From the IMG/VR virus record IMGVR_UViG_3300033144_006578, positions 1-36,695 of that record: 36,695 nt of DNA. One strand, 5' to 3'. Below the pieces are notes generated by a model that saw nothing but the letters and a program-made list of their open reading frames with translations, did no database searches and was not told the origin of the DNA. A program made the position numbers and the translations under genes. Positions 24,465 through 32,222 of this stretch are shown here, one piece after another (within the stretch, counting starts at the first letter, position 1; each line of letters opens with the position of its first letter). This DNA is from a virus.

Positions 24465-25340
24465 ATGACAGACCTACCTGATATTCAAGAAACAAAGCCT
24501 AATATTCCTATTCCCATTATGCAAGTCGGAGTCGAAAATGTAGAGGTTCCTTTTAATTTAGAATCTAAATATGGAGGCTTCCATCAAATGGTAGCCAATG
24601 TATCTATGCGAACAAGTTTGGATGCAAAGACAAAAGGAATTTCTATGTCAAGACTTCTATTAACTCTGAAACCATATCTCGAATTACCATTGAAAAGTAA
24701 GTTGATTAAAGAGATATTGGAAAAAATAATAGACAATGTTGGAATGGGTGCTGCTTTTATGAAATTTGAATTTAGACTTCCCATAAAAAGAAAATCTATT
24801 ATTTCAGAAAATGAGTTTCCAATCTATTATAAGTGCAGATTTGAAGGGCAATTATATCGAGTCCCTCCTAAAAAAGAATTGGATGAATATTGTGTCCCGC
24901 AAAATTACTTTACATTCTATCAAGGCGTGACTATTCAATATGCATCTTATTGTCCTTGTTCTGCTGAACTATGTGAAGCAACAGATGAAAAGGGGTTCCC
25001 TCATAATCAAAGGTCGTTTGCTAATATCTTAATTCAGAGAGATGATAAGCACTATATTTGGTTAGAGGATATTATTGAACAAGTAGAAACCAGATTAGCA
25101 ACTATACCCTACCCAATAATCAAAAGAGTTGACGAACAAGAAATTGGAAAACTTGCAGCAAAAAATCCAATGTTTGTTGAGGATGCAATTAGAGAAATTT
25201 CATATGTTTTAAACTCAATGCCTGGTGTAATTGATTGGATTGTAAAGTGTAGTCATGAAGAATCAATCCATACATCTGAAGCAATTGCAACTAACTATAA
25301 AGGCATAAAGGGTGGTTTTGATGCCAGGAGGTTTATATGA
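24465..25340 (+). CDS. folE2: GTP cyclohydrolase FolE2 (type IB)
   Basis: A 291-aa protein matching FolE2 throughout. It has VSMRTSLDAKTKGISMSRLL (46-65; the KGIHMSR block), TIQYASYCPCSAELCEA (156-172; CPCS contains the active-site Cys), PHNQRS (179-184; catalytic His180) and HEESIHTSEAIA (264-275). The enzyme hydrolyses GTP to dihydroneopterin triphosphate without needing the zinc used by FolE. That product is the substrate of the QueD-like enzyme at 3243, so the phage could supply two early steps towards preQ0 or pterins. TAGGAGAA precedes ATG 24465; its stop overlaps the next start. Confidence 0.93.
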   Translation: MTDLPDIQETKPNIPIPIMQVGVENVEVPFNLESKYGGFHQMVANVSMRTSLDAKTKGISMSRLLLTLKPYLELPLKSKLIKEILEKIIDNVGMGAAFMKFEFRLPIKRKSIISENEFPIYYKCRFEGQLYRVPPKKELDEYCVPQNYFTFYQGVTIQYASYCPCSAELCEATDEKGFPHNQRSFANILIQRDDKHYIWLEDIIEQVETRLATIPYPIIKRVDEQEIGKLAAKNPMFVEDAIREISYVLNSMPGVIDWIVKCSHEESIHTSEAIATNYKGIKGGFDARRFI

Positions 25341-25699
25341 ATGAAAAGAAAGTACTAGAGCTATATCAAAAAGAGCGGGACTATGAACGAAGCACGTTTG
25401 GGGATTACAAGGATATTGAAGCCTTATCATTCCCCAGTTTTATAATTCTTATAAAACAATATATAGAAAAGGTTGAAAAGGCATACGCTGACAAATGGTC
25501 AAGACAGTTACCAAGCTGGTTAATGAATTGTGCTGAATTTGAAAAAAGCGGAACAGCACCCGTTGAAGCCTACGAACAGATGATAAAATTGATGGCTCTT
25601 GCCGGAGCTGCTCTCGAAACCTATTCTGAAATCAAGATTGACAAATGGCGGGATGATCCTGAAATAGACCGCACGAAATGGATCGATGAAAAAAACTAA
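25337..25699 (+). CDS. 120-aa helical phage protein
   Basis: It overlaps the folE2 stop (ATGA) after AGGAGG. The product is predicted all-helical, with a LPSWLMNCAEFEKSG segment and MIKLMALAGAALETYSEI near the end. I have an impression of phage homologues sharing the ALAGAALETY helix but cannot name the family. The E..E/E..D metal motif of MazG-like nucleotide pyrophosphatases is not evident, so I do not call it that. Confidence 0.65.
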   Translation: MNEKKVLELYQKERDYERSTFGDYKDIEALSFPSFIILIKQYIEKVEKAYADKWSRQLPSWLMNCAEFEKSGTAPVEAYEQMIKLMALAGAALETYSEIKIDKWRDDPEIDRTKWIDEKN

Positions 25700-25713
25700 A
25701 CTAGGAGAATTGT

Positions 25714-26460
25714 ATGACAGAAATGACAGAAAAGTTAAACGAAATGGTAGAAGATAACCAAGCATTTTCACCAAAAGATTTAGTTCTTCCAGAAGAAGCT
25801 GAAGGCGAAACTTCAGCAGAAGTTGTAGAAGAAGCAAGCGGAGTTCCAACAATTAGTATTGCTTCTCTTTCTGAATGGTTTGAAGCAAACAATGAAGCCT
25901 TTGACAATATCAATGAAGTCAAAGTTGCAATTCGTGGCATCAATCCATCTAAGACCCTCATTATGGCAGTAAAAGATGGATCAGCAGACGTTGACGATGA
26001 GGGAAATGAAATACGAAGTCTAAGAACTTTTGAAAATGCGGATCTCTTTCCAGTTCTAAATATCCCAGCTTGCAAAATGGATGTTTATAATAAGGGATTT
26101 CAAATTCAATACGATTACAACGAAGACACTTCCATCAAATGTTATGGAATCAAACAGGGTCTTATTGTTGTTTTCTGTAGTAAGGTTGGAGATCAACTGA
26201 TCCCTTATAATGTTTCCAGGTTGACAAGGAAAGATACAGAGCTGGAATATGTTGCATATGAAGGTACCGATCTTCAAGAAAAGCTGGCCGAAACAGCCAA
26301 CTTAGAGGATCTTGAAATTCGATACAAACAAAGCAACAAGGCAGAGGATCTTACCACAAATCAAACAGCTGTAAACTGGTTGCTAACCAGACAAAGCGGA
26401 ATCATGGACATCAATCATCTCCTACAGATTGATAATGCCATTATCGGAATTTTAGGTTAA
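25714..26460 (+). CDS. 248-aa hypothetical protein, possibly abundant
   Basis: After an acidic, probably flexible N-terminus (residues 1-50, EEAEGETSAEVVEEASG), residues 50-180 have strand-rich segments (EVKVAIRGINPSKTLIMAVKDG, GLIVVFCSKVGDQLIPYNVSRL), and the C-terminus is helical, ending NAIIGILG. Parts of the gene have more GC-ending codons than its neighbours, as in the ubiquitin-like gene, which may mean high expression. CTAGGAGAATTGT precedes the ATG. A stable hairpin follows the stop. No family recognised. Confidence 0.68.
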   Translation: MTEMTEKLNEMVEDNQAFSPKDLVLPEEAEGETSAEVVEEASGVPTISIASLSEWFEANNEAFDNINEVKVAIRGINPSKTLIMAVKDGSADVDDEGNEIRSLRTFENADLFPVLNIPACKMDVYNKGFQIQYDYNEDTSIKCYGIKQGLIVVFCSKVGDQLIPYNVSRLTRKDTELEYVAYEGTDLQEKLAETANLEDLEIRYKQSNKAEDLTTNQTAVNWLLTRQSGIMDINHLLQIDNAIIGILG

Positions 26461-26544
26461 GGAGTTTGATGGGGGCGACGGCAGAAGTGATTGTGCAAGA
26501 TCTGCACTAGCAAGCCACTGCTTTAGCCCCCACCAAATTTAATT
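26461..26544 (+). promoter_or_regulatory. Hairpin that may bring a distant Shine-Dalgarno next to the ATG
   Basis: The gene at 26545 has no ribosome site directly upstream. TAAGGAG lies at 26458-26464. The RNA between can fold: TTTG 26465-26468 with CAAA 26534-26537, one A-C mismatch (26469/26533), then TGGGGGC 26470-26476 with GCCCCCA 26526-26532, capped by inner stems including GTGCA 26493-26497 with TGCAC 26503-26507. Folding leaves GGAG, the stem, seven bases, then ATG: ideal spacing. T4 genes 38 and 25 are known to use such folded leaders. An independent small RNA is the alternative. Confidence 0.6.
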
Positions 26545-27276
26545 ATGAAAATAAACGAAAAATTAAAGTTGGTGCTTCGAGATATATATCTTTATGATAT
26601 TGAAGCATGTCATTATACGATTATGAAAAAACTTGGCTTTGATTTATCTGAAATAGATAAGGATGATAAATTAAAAAGAAACATACAAATTGGTCAAATG
26701 ATGAGAAAAAATCCCAAGCTCACATCAGCTTTAAGAAGCACAACAAATACATTAATAGATGAATATATTTTAAGAAATAATATTCAAGATGATGATATTG
26801 TTATCAGGCAATATGATGGTATCATTATTACAAAAAGATTGCACGAAACAAACATTCAAGAAGTTCCTCTGAATATGAGAAATTATTTTGAAATCTTTAT
26901 CATATCATATGATCGTAAGATGTATATCGCATGTGATAATTATAAAAAGTTTTCTATCAAAGGTGTTCCATTTCGTTATGACAAAATGGATCAAATCTAC
27001 AAGAAAATATGTCAAATCAATTTTGCAAATAAAACATCAATATTCAAAAGTCTTCAGAGATTAAAATATGATTTTCTAAACTCGACAGATGCTTCTCTAT
27101 TTGGAATCCCAATAAAAGAAGATAAGTATAATGTCTATTTAAAAGGATATGGAGAGATTGAAATATCAAAACAAACTTTAAAGATTATGGATACTGATGA
27201 TATAGATAAACAAAGATATTTTAATTTTTATATAACTCCTTTTACAAAAAGCATAGTTATAGAGAATGTGAGGTGA
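26545..27276 (+). CDS. 243-aa protein, possibly polymerase-palm related
   Basis: The N-terminal half reads IYLYDIEACHYTIMKKLGFD (about 14-33), then RNIQIGQMMRKNPKLTSALRS and DDIVIRQYDGIIITK (about 82-96). The spacing of an acidic DIEACHY block, a basic helix and a QYDGI turn is reminiscent of motifs A, B and C of DNA polymerase palms, but the protein is far too short for a polymerase and this is only an impression. The second half (FRYDKMDQIYKKI, DIDKQRYFNFYITPF) is unassigned. Translation probably depends on the folded leader just upstream. Confidence 0.68.
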   Translation: MKINEKLKLVLRDIYLYDIEACHYTIMKKLGFDLSEIDKDDKLKRNIQIGQMMRKNPKLTSALRSTTNTLIDEYILRNNIQDDDIVIRQYDGIIITKRLHETNIQEVPLNMRNYFEIFIISYDRKMYIACDNYKKFSIKGVPFRYDKMDQIYKKICQINFANKTSIFKSLQRLKYDFLNSTDASLFGIPIKEDKYNVYLKGYGEIEISKQTLKIMDTDDIDKQRYFNFYITPFTKSIVIENVR

Positions 27277-27278
27277 AC

Positions 27279-27725
27279 ATGAATAAACTTTTTCCTGTAA
27301 TTTTAAATATAGCAGCTGGAAAACTTCAACCGTTAGATTTAGATCTTAATAGAAGATTTTTTATTATTAATTTAGATCCTATGTATTTCGATGCAGTTGG
27401 TCCAATAGATGCTGAAATAGCTCATAAAAAAAGATACGCATCTAGACAAACTACAATATATTGTAATTATGATGCATATGAATTTATGGAACGGACTAGA
27501 CTCACTTTTGATAGAGTATGTATCTATCGATTTCTAGAACATGTACCCATGGATAAAATTCTATATTTTATATATTTAGTCTCTACTATAACCGCAACAG
27601 ATTCTGAAGTTGATATTATCGTCCCAAACTATACTACTCTTGCAGGCATGATTTTACATGAAGATGTAAATAGTGTATGCTTCAATTTGGACAGTGCAAA
27701 GAGCAACATATTTTTGGGAATATGA
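27279..27725 (+). CDS. Methyltransferase-like protein, frameshifted near its end
   Basis: ATG 27279 follows AGGTGAAC and is two bases after the previous stop. The visible 148 residues have ILNIAAGKLQPL and FFIINLDPMYFD (the SAM-binding strand and acidic end of class I methyltransferase-like folds), then FDRVCIYRFLEHVPMDKILYFIYL and VDIIVPNYTTLAGMILHED. After HEDVNS the frame runs into a stop at 27723, whereas frame +1 reads a natural-looking ending (see next feature). Either one base was inserted (mutation or sequencing error) or the ribosome shifts. The catalytic role is uncertain. Confidence 0.65.
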   Translation: MNKLFPVILNIAAGKLQPLDLDLNRRFFIINLDPMYFDAVGPIDAEIAHKKRYASRQTTIYCNYDAYEFMERTRLTFDRVCIYRFLEHVPMDKILYFIYLVSTITATDSEVDIIVPNYTTLAGMILHEDVNSVCFNLDSAKSNIFLGI

Positions 27726-27813
27726 AGGACGGTTTAAAGTAAAAATTATTCAACCCATTTTTAACTTTGATGGGCGTGAAATATATCTCAGATTTAAGGC
27801 GGTAAGAATATAA
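27670..27813 (+). other. +1-frame C-terminal segment of the methyltransferase-like gene
   Basis: In the frame one base ahead of the preceding gene there is an open stretch reading YASIWTVQRATYFWEYEGRF, then KVKIIQPIFNFDGREIYLRF and a basic end. An ASIWTxxRAxYxxExEGRF and FDGRxIYLRFxAxR ending is what I would expect for this methyltransferase-like family. It has no start codon with a ribosome site of its own, and its TAA (27811-27813) overlaps the next gene's ATG. It is best read as the true C-terminus joined by a shift near 27675. Confidence 0.55.
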
Positions 27814-28097
27814 TGGTAGATGAAAGATTAAGAGACATGGGCATGATATTGAAACCAACATCAGGTGGTTTTTCGCATAATCATATGGCCACACAGAAGG
27901 CAGTAGGTAATTATATTGGAGGTCATACCCATAGCTCCAGCATGTTGATGCAACATGATGCTTCCTACATACTCTATTATTTTGAGCGTGACCTAAGAAT
28001 CCATTTGGCAAAAAACAGGCATGGTGGAACTGGAGACTTATCAATAGATCAATTCTTAGATTTTGCTCTACAATGCTCTACAAATATTCGCCAATAA
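27813..28097 (+). CDS. 94-aa hypothetical protein, His/Ser-rich centre
   Basis: The ATG overlaps the stop of the +1-frame segment above (TAATG), which supports both. The product has HNHMATQKAVGNYIGGHTHSSSM in the middle and YILYYFERDLRIHLAKN afterwards. No family recognised. It may itself be cut short: another frame continues with a plausible C-terminus after its stop (see 28081-28218). No strong ribosome site, so translation is probably coupled. Confidence 0.55.
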   Translation: MVDERLRDMGMILKPTSGGFSHNHMATQKAVGNYIGGHTHSSSMLMQHDASYILYYFERDLRIHLAKNRHGGTGDLSIDQFLDFALQCSTNIRQ

Positions 28098-28218
28098 AAC
28101 TTTTAATAATACTGCTAGAGTTTTTCAAGAGGGGTTGATAGAAGAAATGAAAGAAGCAATTAGTAAAGTTTTACAAAAAAATTTTTTAAAGGTGGTAAAT
28201 ACCGATGATACCATTTAA
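28081..28218 (+). other. Possible +1-frame extension or tiny gene
   Basis: The gap after the 94-aa gene is open in the next frame from 28060 to a TAA at 28216-28218. It reads ANKTFNNTARVFQEGLIEEM and then a Lys-rich amphipathic helix (KEAISKVLQKNFLKV). This looks protein-like and lacks a good start (ATG 28147 has a weak site). It could be the displaced C-terminus of the preceding gene or a 23-aa leader coupled to the gene at 28205, which it overlaps by 14 bases. Confidence 0.35.
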
Positions 28219-29149
28219 CGAAAGAGCAGTTGAAATGGGTCTTGATGAAATGAGAGATGGCTTTTTTAGATACCAAGACCAATATTCAGAAATAATTTAT
28301 CGTGGTATACAAACTTCTAAAGAAGTCATAGAGGAAGCAGATGGTGGTCAAGCCAATACTACCATAGAGCTCCATGATACAGATGCTATCGATATCCCAT
28401 ATTATGCAATTTTTTCAAGGCCAAGAGACCATGATGAATATATTTATGCTGGACTTGTTTCAAGGCAATATAAATTCATGGGAAACGATGTATTGAATCA
28501 GAGAGCAAGAGATTCAATTCTTGAAATTGGAATGCCTATAATCAGAGAAAATCCTATATTCTCTATAAATTATACAAGAATGAGAAATGAAATTATTATT
28601 CAAAGTAGTGTTGAGGTACCCTCAGTTGGAGACGTTTTTCCAATAATGATAATGCACAATACATATGATGGAACTGGAGCAGCAATGATCTCCTTTGGAA
28701 TTGGAACATATCATGATCGTCAGTGGGTTTCGTTTTCATTTCAATTAGGTCAGATTCGGCAAGTTCATATTGAAAGCTCAGAAACAAGTATGTCTTCTTC
28801 TATTGGAGATTATCTCCAAACTTTTAATGAAAATATTGCTGATATGATCACAAGATGTTTCGATATCCGGATAACCGAAGACGATATGCTAACAACATTG
28901 GATGCGATTGAAGAACTTGGAAAAGCAAGAAGAAAGGAAATATCTAAAATTCTTGCGGAAATGTGTCCAGATCCAGTTGAGGGTCAAGACCCTCCCCTTC
29001 CAACAGTATGGTCAGTATTTTTAGCAATTATTAGATATAGTAGCTTTGAGCCCAATCTAAACATTAAACGATTATTAGAAAACGCCGCTGAGCGTGTCTT
29101 GGTTATCCCAACAAGAGTAGAAGAAGTATTGTGGAAACTTGAGAAATAA
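28205..29149 (+). CDS. DUF932-like phage protein
   Basis: The 314-aa protein has YAGLVSRQYKFMGNDVLNQ (about 82-100), then VEVPSVGDVFPIMIMHNTYDGTGAAMISFGIG (about 139-170). The sequence V-x-D-x-hydrophobic-N-x-x-D-G-x-x-A matches the core of DUF932 (phage/plasmid-like proteins, TIGR03299), as does the earlier Y-x-F-x-x-N-D step. DUF932 function is unknown. The C-terminal third is helical. AAAGGTGG precedes the ATG, and an intrinsic terminator follows directly, so this gene ends a transcription unit. Confidence 0.7.
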   Translation: MIPFNERAVEMGLDEMRDGFFRYQDQYSEIIYRGIQTSKEVIEEADGGQANTTIELHDTDAIDIPYYAIFSRPRDHDEYIYAGLVSRQYKFMGNDVLNQRARDSILEIGMPIIRENPIFSINYTRMRNEIIIQSSVEVPSVGDVFPIMIMHNTYDGTGAAMISFGIGTYHDRQWVSFSFQLGQIRQVHIESSETSMSSSIGDYLQTFNENIADMITRCFDIRITEDDMLTTLDAIEELGKARRKEISKILAEMCPDPVEGQDPPLPTVWSVFLAIIRYSSFEPNLNIKRLLENAAERVLVIPTRVEEVLWKLEK

Positions 29150-29185
29150 AAATATGGGGGATAACATTTCCCCCATATTTTTTTT
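29150..29185 (+). terminator. Intrinsic (rho-independent) transcription terminator
   Basis: An 11-bp perfect stem (AAATATGGGGG 29150-29160 with CCCCCATATTT 29170-29180) with a 9-base loop is followed by a run of eight T (29178-29185). It begins immediately after the stop of the DUF932-like gene and separates the middle genes from the virion gene block. It is the only classical terminator I see in the window. Confidence 0.92.
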
Positions 29186-29211
29186 GGAACAAAATATAAA
29201 AGGATAGGTAT

Positions 29212-30516
29212 ATGGCAGAAAACATAAGCGAAAAACCAGGAAGAGTATATATCCCTACCAGAACATATGACTTGCAAGTAAAGATAAAAGAGCTAGATTA
29301 TACCAATGATCTTGTTTCAGCAAGAATAGCATCATCATTAACTACTGGGTATCAAATCATCGAATTAATATTAGAATTAGACCCGGATGATATTATAGTT
29401 GATAATTTATTTGGAGAAGACCCAATCATTCTATCTATGACTTTACTCAGGGAAACTCAGGAATTGGGGCCAAGAACTGACTTTAACCTAATGTATCTTA
29501 AATCAGATTTTCAATTATCAGAGCGAGATGTCATGGGTGGAGTCACTCAAAAGATTAGATCTATGTATGTAGTTACTACTGTAACAAGAGCGCCATATAA
29601 AACTTTAACCTCACTTGTAAATGATGTCTTTATTGGAATCACCCCAAAACAAGTAGTAGAATCGTTAGTTGCCAATACAGATGCAAAACTGACGTATGAT
29701 ACAGATGGAGAGAATACTACAATTATTGACCAAGTATGTATTCCCCCAACAACTTTATATTCAGTTATAAAAGAATATGATCGACAAAGTGAAGACATGT
29801 TTGATGGTTTTTTAGATCAGAGATTTGGACTTTTTCATGGCACACCAGGAGTTTTTTGTCAATATAATAATGAAATATTTGTTAAAAATCTAACTTCACG
29901 AATGTCAAAAGCTCAAGCATTTACTATGTACTTACTGGCTGATGGGCAAGATAAAGAAACAGAGGATCGAGTCTTTGCAGAAGTTAATGATGCACAAAAT
30001 GCGTACTATACATATGACGTTATAGATACCGATTATTCTGGTAATGCTCGATTTGCTGTTATTGCATCAGATTTAAACCATATAGTTAAACCAAAGAATA
30101 CCCTATTTGCTGTTATCAATCAAGATTTGAAAACAGTGGGAAAAGATTTTTCTCTAATATATAGGAGTCAAAATACAACCAGAACTAGAAATATAATTTC
30201 TACTGATGTTAATGTAGATAGGAAAAGATATATAAGCAATGATACTGGGTATGAAACAGAAAGTACTCTTTTTAATACAAGATACGGCAGGACTCTAGCA
30301 GACCTTTCAAGCATTTCATTTAATGTGGAAAGAAACCTTCCTATTCTACCACTACTACAAGTAGGAGAATGTGTTAAGTTTAGACCTTTTATTGTTGAAT
30401 ATCAGAGCTTACAAGGAAAATATATTTTATGGAGTTCTTTGATAAAATTCTCAAGAGTTGGTGATTGGGAGGCCACTTGTAGAGTTAACCTCGTAAGAAC
30501 TAATAAATTAAACTAG
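29212..30516 (+). CDS. Virion protein, tail/baseplate hub-like
   Basis: A 434-aa protein at the start of the late block after AAAAGGATAGGTAT. The N-terminal third is beta-rich (YDLQVKIKELDYTNDLVSARIASSLTTGYQIIELIL). The middle has ITPKQVVESLVANTDAKLTYDTDG and TTLYSVIKEYDRQSEDMFDGFLDQRFGLFHGTPGVF, the arrangement of gpD/gp27-type hub proteins in which a strand domain precedes an LxxVIxxYDxQ helix and a second beta domain. The C-terminus (LLQVGECVKFRP ... GKYILWSSLIKFSRVGDWEATCRVNLVR) fits the closing beta domain. The hub role is inferred; a generic structural protein is the alternative. Confidence 0.65.
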   Translation: MAENISEKPGRVYIPTRTYDLQVKIKELDYTNDLVSARIASSLTTGYQIIELILELDPDDIIVDNLFGEDPIILSMTLLRETQELGPRTDFNLMYLKSDFQLSERDVMGGVTQKIRSMYVVTTVTRAPYKTLTSLVNDVFIGITPKQVVESLVANTDAKLTYDTDGENTTIIDQVCIPPTTLYSVIKEYDRQSEDMFDGFLDQRFGLFHGTPGVFCQYNNEIFVKNLTSRMSKAQAFTMYLLADGQDKETEDRVFAEVNDAQNAYYTYDVIDTDYSGNARFAVIASDLNHIVKPKNTLFAVINQDLKTVGKDFSLIYRSQNTTRTRNIISTDVNVDRKRYISNDTGYETESTLFNTRYGRTLADLSSISFNVERNLPILPLLQVGECVKFRPFIVEYQSLQGKYILWSSLIKFSRVGDWEATCRVNLVRTNKLN

Positions 30517-30557
30517 AAGGCTTCAAAAAATTAGAACAAAAAATAAAGGAGAATTGT

Positions 30558-32210
30558 ATGCAGACGAAGGGTTTCCAAAATATAAAAGGTATCGCAAATA
30601 AGTACATTACGGAATATTTAAGATGCAAAGCGAATTTCGAATATTTTTGCCGTCATTATATTTATATTGAGGTGCCTGGGAAAGATGTATTCTTAACCCC
30701 ATATAAAAAACAACTACAACTTGTTGATTTAGTTGAAAAACGTCATTATGTTTTAGTCTTAAAAAGTAGACAAATCGGAATCTCAACTATTATTCAAGCA
30801 TATGCTGCTTGGTTAACAGTGTTTTTCGATAATGCAGTCATTGGTATTATTTCCAAAGATGGAAAGGAAGCTACAGACTTTGCTAGATCTATTAGAGGAA
30901 TGGTTGAAAAACTACCAGATTGGATGAAACCCCCAAAGGGTCTTTTGGGAAGAGGATTTGCAAAGAGAGCAGAGCAATCATTTATTCTTACTAATGGAAG
31001 TAAAGTATTTGCTTCACCGGTTAATCCAAATGCTCCTGATAAAACTCTTCGTGGTAAGGCTCTTACCTTATTAGTAATTGATGAGGCAGCTTTTGTTAGT
31101 CATATTGATTCTGCATGGACAAGTATGGTTCCTGCTTTATCAACTAATCAAATGATGGCAAAGAAAGCTGGAGTTCCATATGGTACAGTAGTATTATCAA
31201 CTCCGAATAAAACCGTGGGTATTGGTCAATGGTATTTTGAAAAATATCAAAGGGCTTTGTCTGGAGACGATATTTTTAAACCATTTATAATTCATTGGAA
31301 AATGATTCCTGAATTAGCAGATGATCCTGATTGGTATAAAACACAGTGTTTATTATTTGATAATGATCAAAGAAAAATTGCACAGGAACTTGAATTAAAA
31401 TTCTTGCCTACTGAAGGTTCGTTCTTTGAGTCAGAAATAATAGAACAAGTGCAAGAAGGAACAATACCTCCAAAATATAAACTGAAACTTTATAATGGAG
31501 AAATTTGGAAATTTGCTGATCCAGTTCCAGAAAAGTACTATATAATAGGAGTTGATACAGCTCCAGAACATGGAGAGGATAAATCAGCAATAACAGTTTG
31601 GGATTATGAAACTTTAGAGCAAGTGTGGGAATATCAAGGAAAATGTAAAGTTTTAGATTTTGTTAAAGTTGTACAAGTAGCAGCAACAGAATATCCTGGT
31701 TTAATTGTTGTTGAATCAAATTCATATGGAAATCAAGTTGTTGAATCTCTCTATCATAGTGAGTTTTCTAAGATGGTTTATCAAGAGAAGAGAGGCCAAA
31801 AAACTCTCCTTCCTGGGCTATCAACTAATGCTAAAACCAGACCTTTGATGATAGATGCTTTATATTCATATGTGACTCAATATCCAAATTCAATTAAGTC
31901 AGAGCGTCTTGCTTTGGAATTAACAGGCTTGGTAACAAAGCCTAGTGGAAAAGTTGAAGCAGAAACTGGATGTAAAGATGACTTGGCATTAGCAACAGCA
32001 CTATGTTTTTATGTTAGAAAGTATGACCCCCCATTATTAATTGGAAGTTTACAACATGATCTGGTAGCAAGTGAACTGAAAGATATTGTCAATTTCAATA
32101 CCGGATCAACTAAGATAGGATCAAATAAAGAAATCATGGATCATGTTAAAGAGAATATCGATGAAATGGGTGGCTTTGTAGACGTGCTAGGATTATATAG
32201 TCAAGAATAA
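30558..32210 (+). CDS. terL: Terminase large subunit (gp17-like)
   Basis: A 550-aa packaging motor. The ATPase has the variant Walker A KSRQIGIST (residues 69-77), Walker B LLVIDEAAF (Asp175, Glu176) and the coupling motif VVLSTPN. The RNase H-like nuclease has GVDTAPEHGEDKS (Asp333), VVESNSYG (Glu386) and GCKDDLALA (Asp474/Asp475), the acidic metal-binding triad. The size and order match T4 gp17-type terminases, suggesting headful packaging. No small terminase subunit is recognisable next to it. ATAAAGGAGAATTGT precedes the ATG. Confidence 0.95.
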   Translation: MQTKGFQNIKGIANKYITEYLRCKANFEYFCRHYIYIEVPGKDVFLTPYKKQLQLVDLVEKRHYVLVLKSRQIGISTIIQAYAAWLTVFFDNAVIGIISKDGKEATDFARSIRGMVEKLPDWMKPPKGLLGRGFAKRAEQSFILTNGSKVFASPVNPNAPDKTLRGKALTLLVIDEAAFVSHIDSAWTSMVPALSTNQMMAKKAGVPYGTVVLSTPNKTVGIGQWYFEKYQRALSGDDIFKPFIIHWKMIPELADDPDWYKTQCLLFDNDQRKIAQELELKFLPTEGSFFESEIIEQVQEGTIPPKYKLKLYNGEIWKFADPVPEKYYIIGVDTAPEHGEDKSAITVWDYETLEQVWEYQGKCKVLDFVKVVQVAATEYPGLIVVESNSYGNQVVESLYHSEFSKMVYQEKRGQKTLLPGLSTNAKTRPLMIDALYSYVTQYPNSIKSERLALELTGLVTKPSGKVEAETGCKDDLALATALCFYVRKYDPPLLIGSLQHDLVASELKDIVNFNTGSTKIGSNKEIMDHVKENIDEMGGFVDVLGLYSQE

Positions 32211-32222
32211 GGAGTTCAAATT

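Noticed and set aside
25337-25699. MazG-like nucleotide pyrophosphohydrolase
   Set aside because: All-helical and near folE2, but the required ExxE...ExxD metal motif is not evident.
26470-26535. tRNA-like or tmRNA-like element (GGGGGC acceptor-like stem, ACCA at the 3' side)
   Set aside because: Only about 65 bases; no T-loop GTTCxAxxC, no D-arm or anticodon arm in the right place. Better explained as a leader hairpin.
29186-29211. Promoter for the late gene block after the terminator
   Set aside because: AT-rich TATAAA-like sequence is present, but it is not distinct from the general composition, and the phage polymerase's promoter consensus is unknown.
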